Part shown: piece by piece, positions 14,201 to 22,438 of the stretch | Numbering within the stretch: the first letter of the stretch is position 1 | Layout of the letters: each line of letters begins with the position of its first letter | From: Rhinopithecus roxellana | Lineage: Eukaryota; Chordata; Mammalia; Primates; Cercopithecidae | Assembly (NCBI RefSeq): GCF_007565055.1 | Contig: NC_044568.1 | Coordinates: forward strand, 25,617,936 to 25,681,935 | Length of the DNA stretch: 64,000 bases | Reading direction: 5' to 3' | Notes under the pieces: model-generated | What the model was told of the DNA's origin: nothing | Databases searched by the model: none | Seen by the model: the letters and a program-made list of their open reading frames with translations, nothing else | Translations under genes and position numbers: made by a program

Positions 14201-17200
14201 TGATTGGGTCATAAAAGTAATCTGTGGGGATAGAGTGGCTCCTATTTGTGGTCTGTGACTGCCAAGCTGACAAGTAGGAAGACTGGGCCCTCCTTGAGAC
14301 AGGTGGCAGGGGATATGGAGCTGGAAGTGGGGTATGGAAATGGGTGGTTATTTTGCAGCCTTTACTTTTCATCTGAACTTGTATTCAACAATCCCTCCCC
14401 AAGTCAGCTCTCAGAAAAATATTAAAATGTTGTGCAATTGGCAGTGTCTTTCCTGCATGTTGGCTTTAGAAAGCTTTTCGTTCCTGGATCAGAGAGGACT
14501 GGCAGTGAGGGTAATAGGCCTACCAAGCTGTCATGAGCCCTGGAGAGGTCTTGAGGTGTCTTTAGCCACAGATATCTCAATCATCTCACAGCCTAGGTCT
14601 CTAGGTCATCAGTCCTAGTGATTGTACACAGCTCCCTGGCTGTGTACAATCACCCGGGGAGCTGAGACCCTAATCTCAAATCTATTGGATCACATTCTGG
14701 TTGGTTTGGAGTCTAAAAAGCTGTGCTTTTAAGAATTGCCCTTGGCCGGGCGCGGTGGCTCGCGCCTGTAATCCCAGCACTTTGGGAGGCTAAGGCGGGT
14801 GAATCAGCGGGTCAGGAGTTTGAGACTGGCCTGGCCAACATGGAGAAACCCCATCTCTACTAAAAATAAAAACATTAGCTGGGCGTGGTGGTGTGTGCCT
14901 GTAATCCCAGCTACTTAAGAGGCTGAGGGAGGAGAATGGCTTGAAACCAGGAGGTGGAAGTTGCAGTAAGCCAAGATTGTGCCACTGTCCTCTAGCCTGG
15001 GTGACAGAGCAAGACTCAGTCTCAAAAAAAAAAAAAAAAAAAGAATTGCCCTTGTTGGGCTGGGTGCGGTGGCTCATGCCTGTAATCTCAGCACTCTGGG
15101 AGGCCAGGAGGCTGAGGCAGGTGGATCACCTGAGGTCAGGAGTTCGAGACCAGCCTCGTCAACATGGAGAAACCCTGTCTCTACTAAAAATACAAAAAAT
15201 TAGCTGGGCGTGGTGGCGGATGCCTGTAATCCCAGGTACTTGGGAAGCTGAGGCAAGAGAATCATTTGAACCCCGGGAGGTGGAGGTTGCAGTGAGTCGA
15301 GATCTTGCCATTGCACTCCAGCCTGGGCAACAAGAGCGAAACTCCATCTCAAAAAAAAAAGAAAAAGAAAAACAGAATTGCCTTTGTTGATTCTCGGGCT
15401 GCTGGTCTAGCCCGTGTACTTACATCAAGTTAGTAGAGCTAGCCATGTGGATGTCCCTGGAGGCTCGGGAGCATCCTGGGGTCAAATTGCATTTTGAGTA
15501 ATCCTCCCCTGAAGATCTGTTCCTTAGGGAACCACTGCTGTGTATGAGGATGGACACCCCTGAGGACAGGGGTCTCTATTTTCTCTTCTCTTGCTGCATA
15601 ACTAGCTCTTTTTACCACATGAGAGCTGGGTCTAGGCTTTCTTCAGGGTATGACAATGGGGTTCCTTATAAGTCTGGGTCTTGTTAAAAACCCCAGTGTG
15701 TCCAGAGGGTCTCTGTCCTGGGTAGCTGGGTGCTGTCCCCGGGGCTTTTGGGTCTGCAGTCTCTGAGGCCTCTGAGGAGAATGACAGGCGTCTGGGCCTG
15801 GGCTGGCTCCCCAAAGGGTAGGGGTGGCCCAGGCCTAGTGAAAGATAAGATCTCAGTTCCTCTATAGCATGTGATCTCCCCCAGGCAACCATAGCCACCG
15901 CAAGTAGAGCAGCAGAGAGTCCTTCCCATGAGGCTGATAAACCCATTTGACCAAATTGTGCAGTAGTCTGGCCCAGGAGAGGTAGTTCACAGGAAGGTCT
16001 AATTTTCAATGAAAAATGACTCCTTCCTGTGAAACGGGGTTCTTGACATAAATAGGTAGAAGAGCTGGGGCTTGCTGTGAGATCACTTGCAGGAAATGGA
16101 AATTCTTTAGGGTTTTGGAAGAAGTATTGTCACATCAGAGGGCAGCCAAGAATGTCTTTGGTTTTTTATTGTCTAGTTTTATTAGAGGAATGGAGCTTTC
16201 CTGAGGAAGTGGGTGGTGTGGTAAAGTGTAGGGAGCTAGTGGTTGCTGATCTTTTGGTGTTAAATTATGTTTTTTTTTTTTCTTTCCCCTACCTTCTTGT
16301 TTTTTCTTTCTTGTTCCTCCCCATTCCTCCTTTTTTTCATCTTCCCTTCCTCTTCCCTATTCTCCTTTCGTATCTTTCTCTTATACCTCCCATCTCTTCC
16401 TCCTTTCTTCTTTGGCCTGTTCCTTCTCTCTGAACCCCTCACCTGCCTTTGCCCCCACAGGACACTCTGAGCACTTTCAGGACGCCTTTGAGGGTTCCTC
16501 CTGGGACATGGGAAACCTTTCTCTTGCCCTCTACTCTGCCCTCTTCTCTTACTCAGGTTGGGACACCCTTAATTTTGTAACAGAAGAAATCAAAAACCCA
16601 GAAAGGTAAAGGCGGGATCACACTCTCACTCCCCAGCTTGGCTGGAACTCCTGCTGATAGTGGGCGTGGCTGCCCTCATCCTTCTCCTCCTCCCTCCGAC
16701 TCTCCTCCCCTCTTGTCCCTACTCCCCCTTCTCCAGCTAGGAGGGGCTGAGGGCTAGAATGGGAGTGAGTGAAGGTGGGAAAGCCTTCGGCTCCCTGTCC
16801 TTATGTTTACACTGGAGGATACATAGGGTCCTTCCTAGAGGAGAGGCCCTTCAGTGGGGAGCAGCAGGCCCAGCTGGGGCTAAGGAATTAGGACCCTGCA
16901 CCTTCAGTGGGGAGCAGCAGGCCCAGCTGGGGCTAAGGAATTAGGACCCTGCACCTTCAGTGAGGAGCAGCAGGCCCAGCTGGGGCTAAGGAATTAGGAC
17001 CCTGCACCTTCAGTGGGGAGCAGCAGGCCCAGCTGGGGCTAAGGAATTAGGACCCTGCACCTTCAGTGGGGAGCAGCAGGCCCAGCTGGGGCTAAGGAAT
17101 TAGGACCCTGCACCTTCAGTGGGGAGCAGCAGGCCCAGCTGGGGCTAAGGAATTAGGACCCTGCACCTTCAGTGGGGAGCAGCAGGCCCAGCTGGGGCTA

Positions 17201-18476
17201 AGGAATTAGGACCCTGCACCTTCAGTGGGGAGCAGCAGGCCCAGCTGGGGCTAAGGAATTAGGACCCTGCACCTTCAGTGGGGAGCAGCAGGCCCAGCTG
17301 GGGCTAAGGAATTAGGACCCTGCACCTTCAGTGAGGAGCAGCAGGCCCAGCTGGGGCTAAGGAATTAGGACCCTGCACCTTCAGTGGGGAGCAGCAGGCC
17401 CAGCTGGGGCTAAGGAATTAGGACCCTGCACCTTCAGTGGGGAGCAGCAGGCCCAGCTGGGGCTAAGGAATTAGGACCCTGCACCTTCAGTGGGGAGCAG
17501 CAGGCCCAGCTGGGGCTAAGGAATTAGACCTTGCACTGTGGTGCTGACACTACAGCCCACAGAACCAAAACTTATTCTGGCCAGCTGGGTCCCCAGCCTG
17601 GCATCTAGTCCCCAGGACACTGTTCCTGGCACTGTTCCTCTGAGATCATAGATGCAGGAGGATTATGAAACCCAATGGGACCCACTGGCCCTACTGTGGC
17701 AAAGATCAAATATTGATCATGAGCTATCTTCACAGAGAAAGTTCTCTTTTTCAGTAGAAAGAGCCCAGGGTCAAGGGGAAGGTGAGCCTGCCTCAAAGAC
17801 TCAGAGGCCAGGGAACTGTTAAATGTTAGGAAAATCCTAGTGGAGACTTGATAAACTTTGTTCCCAAGGAGAGGTTGGTTCTAGGTAGTCCTTTCTCACT
17901 TGTCCTGACAGAAATTTGCCCTTGGCCATTGGGATTTCTATGCCAATTGTGACGCTCATCTACATCCTGACAAATGTGGCCTATTACACAGTGCTGAACA
18001 TTTCAGATGTCCTTAGCAGTGATGCCGTGGCTGTGGTGAGTCTCTTGGGATCCCCATTTGTTCATCATCTCATGATGCTGAGCCACCCTGCACAGCTCAG
18101 TCTCTCTTACTGCACTCTCCTCAGCTCTGCAGGATGAGGTCATGAGTCTAGGCCAGAGGGTGGGCTGCTTAGCAGTGATTGCATTTGTTCCGAGATCATA
18201 GATGCAGGAGGATTATGAAACCCTGTCCTGTTTAAGTGCCTCTTCTGTGCCCTGCCTCCAGACATTTGCTGACCAGACGTTTGGCATGTTCAGCTGGACC
18301 ATCCCCATTGCTGTTGCCCTGTCCTGCTTTGGGGGCCTCAATGCATCCATCTTTGCTTCATCAAGGTACTGTGTCTCTGTGTCACTGATAGTAGACCACA
18401 ATATTTCACTCTCTGGGGCTTCGGGGTAAGAGTTCTTTTTTCCCTTCTTCTCATGGGCATACGGGGTGTGTGTGTA

Positions 18477-18508
<32 letters not shown>

Positions 18509-21500
18509 TGTGTGTTTGGTATGTGGGCATGTACTTGCCTTTGTGCAAGTAGCACATCTGTGTGCTGGTAGCTCATGTTTCCATCTGAGATGAGGACAGA
18601 TTGTGTGCTGATAGCTCATGTTGTGTTGATAGCTCGTATTTATGTGCTGATAGCTCATGTTATGTGTTGATAGCTCGTGTTTATGTGCTTGTAGCTCATA
18701 TTTTGTGTGCTGATAGCTCATGTTTATGTGCTGGTAGCTCATATTTTGTGTGCTGATAGCTCATGTTTATGTGCTGGTAGCTCATGTTTCCATCTGAGAT
18801 GAGGACAGATTGATGAAAGGTATAGGGGAGAAAGGCAACAGCTTGGAGTGGTGACTTGGGCAGGGACCAGATTCTAGGCTCCTTGTGGGTTATGCTGTAG
18901 CCCCAGGATTCATTTCTTCAGTAAATCATAATACCACTTGCTGTATACCAGGTATTAGTGCTGTGTACAGGAAGACTTTTCCCCTCACTTCCCAGAAAAT
19001 GCTGAGGCCATCAGGTCTCCTGATCTCCTCTCTGTGCAGACATCAATAAGCGCACTGGTCCTTCCTGTTGTTGCAGAGGAAGGAGCAGGTGTGCCTTTCC
19101 TGGCAGACCCTGCTACCTGGGCTCAGGGTTCCAGCACTTCCCCTCTTCAGCAGTTTGCTCCATCAGTTGGCACTTCTCTTTGGTGGGTGCTCACTTGGAG
19201 ACCAGCTCTCCATGAGCTTCTCTCCTCTCCACTTAGGTGAGTCACAAAATAGCATTTCACATCTCCCCTCTTCCCACTTACTGGATGTACTTCTTTCTAT
19301 TTTTAAATTAATTTCTTTTTTAGAGATTGGGGTCTCACTATGTTGCCCAGGCTGGTCTCAAACTCCTGGTCTCAAGTGATCCTCCCACCTTAGCCTCCCG
19401 AGTAGCTGGGATTAAAGGCATGCGCCACCATGCCTGGCCCTGGATGCACTTGTGAGACAGCAGTCTGTGTGTCAGCTTTCATTCATTTTCCTATCTGTTA
19501 CAGTTTGGCTTCTACTACCTGAAAAATATTCTTATTAAGGCTATCTCTTTCTTAGCCTGTCTTTAGTCCTCATCCTATTGGACCTCTGAAGCAAGTGATC
19601 CTGACCACTTGCCAATTTTGAAACGATCTCCATGGCTTCTATGACATAAGATACCTGAGAAGAAAGTATCCTGATTTCTCTTCCACTCACCCTATAACTG
19701 GTGGTGTCCCCAGGGCCGGGGGTATAATAGTCATCCAATAAATATTTGCCACATAAACACACAGAAGGATGAAAAATAAGAGTTTTGTCCTGTTCATTCT
19801 TTTTACTGGTTTTCACACACCAGTCCATGTATTGTGCCTCCCTGGGGCAACCGAAGAATTAGAGAAGTCAAGGCCTTGTAAAAGAACATAGTGTCCAGCG
19901 GGCGCAGGGCTCACGCCTGTAATCCCAGCACTTTGGGAGGATGAGGCGGGAAGATCACCTGAGGTCAGGAGTTCGAGACCAGCCTGACCAATATGGTGAA
20001 ACCCTGTCTCTACTAAAAATACAAAAAAAAATTAGCTGGGCATGGTGGCATGTGCTTGTAGTCCCAGCCACTCAGGAGGCTGAGGCAGGAGAATTGCTTG
20101 AACCCAGGAGGCGGAGGTTGCAGTGAGCTGAGATTGTGCCATTGCACTCCAGCCTGGGCGACAGAGCGAGACTCCAACTCAAAAAAAAAAAAAAAGTAGT
20201 GTCATCTTCCCTTTGCTCAGCCTCGTTTTGATAGATGGACTTCTTGTCTAGCCTTTCCCTGACACCCTAGCCTCCCCTCCTCTAGTTTGCCCTCCAGACT
20301 GGTGTCAAATCCTGTCAGGCCCTTACCTCAAAGCCACAGGTGACTCTGTGTTTGTTCAGACTCCACAGTGTGGCCTTACATGCAGGTTCTTCCTAGCACC
20401 CTCTTCTCACGCAGCTTGTCCTGGGGCTCTTGGCATTCTACATCAACCTCCAAAGAGGCCACGCTCTTTCATGCCTCCACACATTTTGCCTTTGCACATG
20501 CTTGTTTTCTCCACCTACCGACTTGCTTCTGGAAACTCTTCTTTGCATCTCTTCTCTTGCAAAGCGTTTTGGCACAAGCCTCAAGCCTAGCGAGTGTCGT
20601 GTACTCCAAGGTGATGCTGACCATGCTGAGGGGCAGTTCATTTCTGCGCCAGTCTTTTTTTGTTTGTTTTTGAGACAGAGTTTAGCTCTTGTTGCCCAGG
20701 CTGGAGTCCAGTGGTGCAATCTCGGCTCACCGCAACCTCCGCCTCCCGGATTAAAGTGATTTTCCTGCCTCAGCCTCCTGAGTAGCTGGGGTTACAGGCA
20801 GGTGCTACCATACCTGGCTAATTTTTTTTTTTTTTTTTTTGAGACAGAGTTTCGCTCTTGTTGCCCAGGCTGGAGCACAATGGTGCAATCTCGGCCGACT
20901 GCAACCTCCGCCTCCTAAGTTCAAGCAATTCTCCTGCCTCAGCCTCCTGAGTAGCTGGGATTACAGGCGTGTACTACCACGCCCGGCTAATTTTTTGTAT
21001 TTTTAGTAGAGACGGGGTTTCACCATGGCCAGACTGGTCTTGAACTTCTGACCTCAGGTGATCTGCCCACCTCGGCTTCTCAGAGTGCTGGGATTACAGG
21101 CATGAGCCACCGCGCCTGGCCTCGCCTGGCTAATTTTGTATTTTTAGTAGAGATGGGGTTTCTCCATGTTGGTTAGGCTGGTCTCAAACTCCTGACCTCA
21201 GGTGATCTGCCTGCCTCAGCCTCTCAGAGTGCTGGGATTACAGGCGTAAGCCCCCGCGCCCGGCCACTGTGCCAGTCTTTTTCCCAGTTGGTGGAGCTCT
21301 TTAGGTGTAGAAAGGAAGCCTGGGTTTTCTCTTTGACCCTCAGTCTTGCCTTGGCATATCATACATCAGCTCAGGGAAAATATATGGAAGACATGAACAG
21401 AAATCTGGCTGCCCTTCAAAAGCCATTATGTTAGCTATGAATCTGTGGCATGGATTAGGTGAGTCTGTTAGTGGGTGACAGCAGGGTGAGGCATCTATTG

Positions 21501-22407
21501 GATGTTGCTGAGGTATCTGTGGCTGAGAGAAGAGGGGGTGTCTGGGTGATGGTGGGTTTCATAGCTGAGGGCCTTGGGTGGTTGGTCAGTGGATAATGGT
21601 GGATGGGGCATCTGGGTAGTGGTGAGGTGCCCGGGGATGAAGAGGGAGGCAAAGTCTGTAAGGAAGCGGGGAGCGGGGAGGTTGGACTGGTGATGTACCA
21701 AGGACCTGGGATGCTCCTGGGAGGCTGCATCCTGCTTTCCTGGGGGGCTCTGAGCCGAGTTTGTCCGAGTGAGGAGTGTGGTCGTATGGCTGAGTAAAAG
21801 GAGTAAAAGGATCCCGCTGACACATTTCTCATCCTTCTAGGTTGTTCTTCGTGGGCTCCCGGGAGGGCCATCTCCCGGACCTTCTGTCCATGATCCACAT
21901 TGAGCGTTTTACACCTATCCCTGCTTTACTGTTCAATGTAAGCTTTGCCGGGACCACGGGGCTCGGGCGGATCTGTGCATTGCTCCTTCTGATTTGTGCT
22001 AAGTTGTTACATAAGAGGGGACCTGAGAAAGGCCTTGCTCTAAGATTTGAAAAACAGGTCATTTTTTGTTGTCATTTAGTTCTTTTATAGTTTTATTAAG
22101 TTTAAATTTTGGATTAATCTGGAATTTATATTATAGCAGTGTTGAGAAAGGTGGGGATGCACTTAATTTTTTCTCAAATGGCAGCCAGCTACACCAATAT
22201 TGTTTACTGAACAATCCATTTTTCCACAGTTTTCAAACTTTTATCACAGAGAATAATAGCTAATTTTTTAGGCTCCTTAATATGTGCCAGTTATTACTGT
22301 GTGCCCCTTAAATGTGCCATCTCAACTAATCCTCCCCATCAGTGCCAAGCCTCCTTAGTTTAGCTTCATACTGACTATCTGAAAACTAAAGAGGGACCAA
22401 GTGTACT

Positions 22408-22438
<31 letters not shown>

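Noticed and set aside
14941..15390. 149-aa open frame on the plus strand
   Set aside because: It is translated Alu sequence running through two tandem Alus, with no family support.
16850..17537. CRISPR-like array
   Set aside because: Repeats are contiguous 53-bp tandem units without unique spacers, in a primate intron.
18213..18742. Histidine/threonine-repeat minus frames
   Set aside because: They are translations of the GT microsatellite and the tgtgctgatagctcat array.
21455..21898. 147-aa proline/serine-rich minus frame
   Set aside because: It arises from a G-rich intron end, overlaps SLC7A6 exon 6 antisense and has no recognisable domain.
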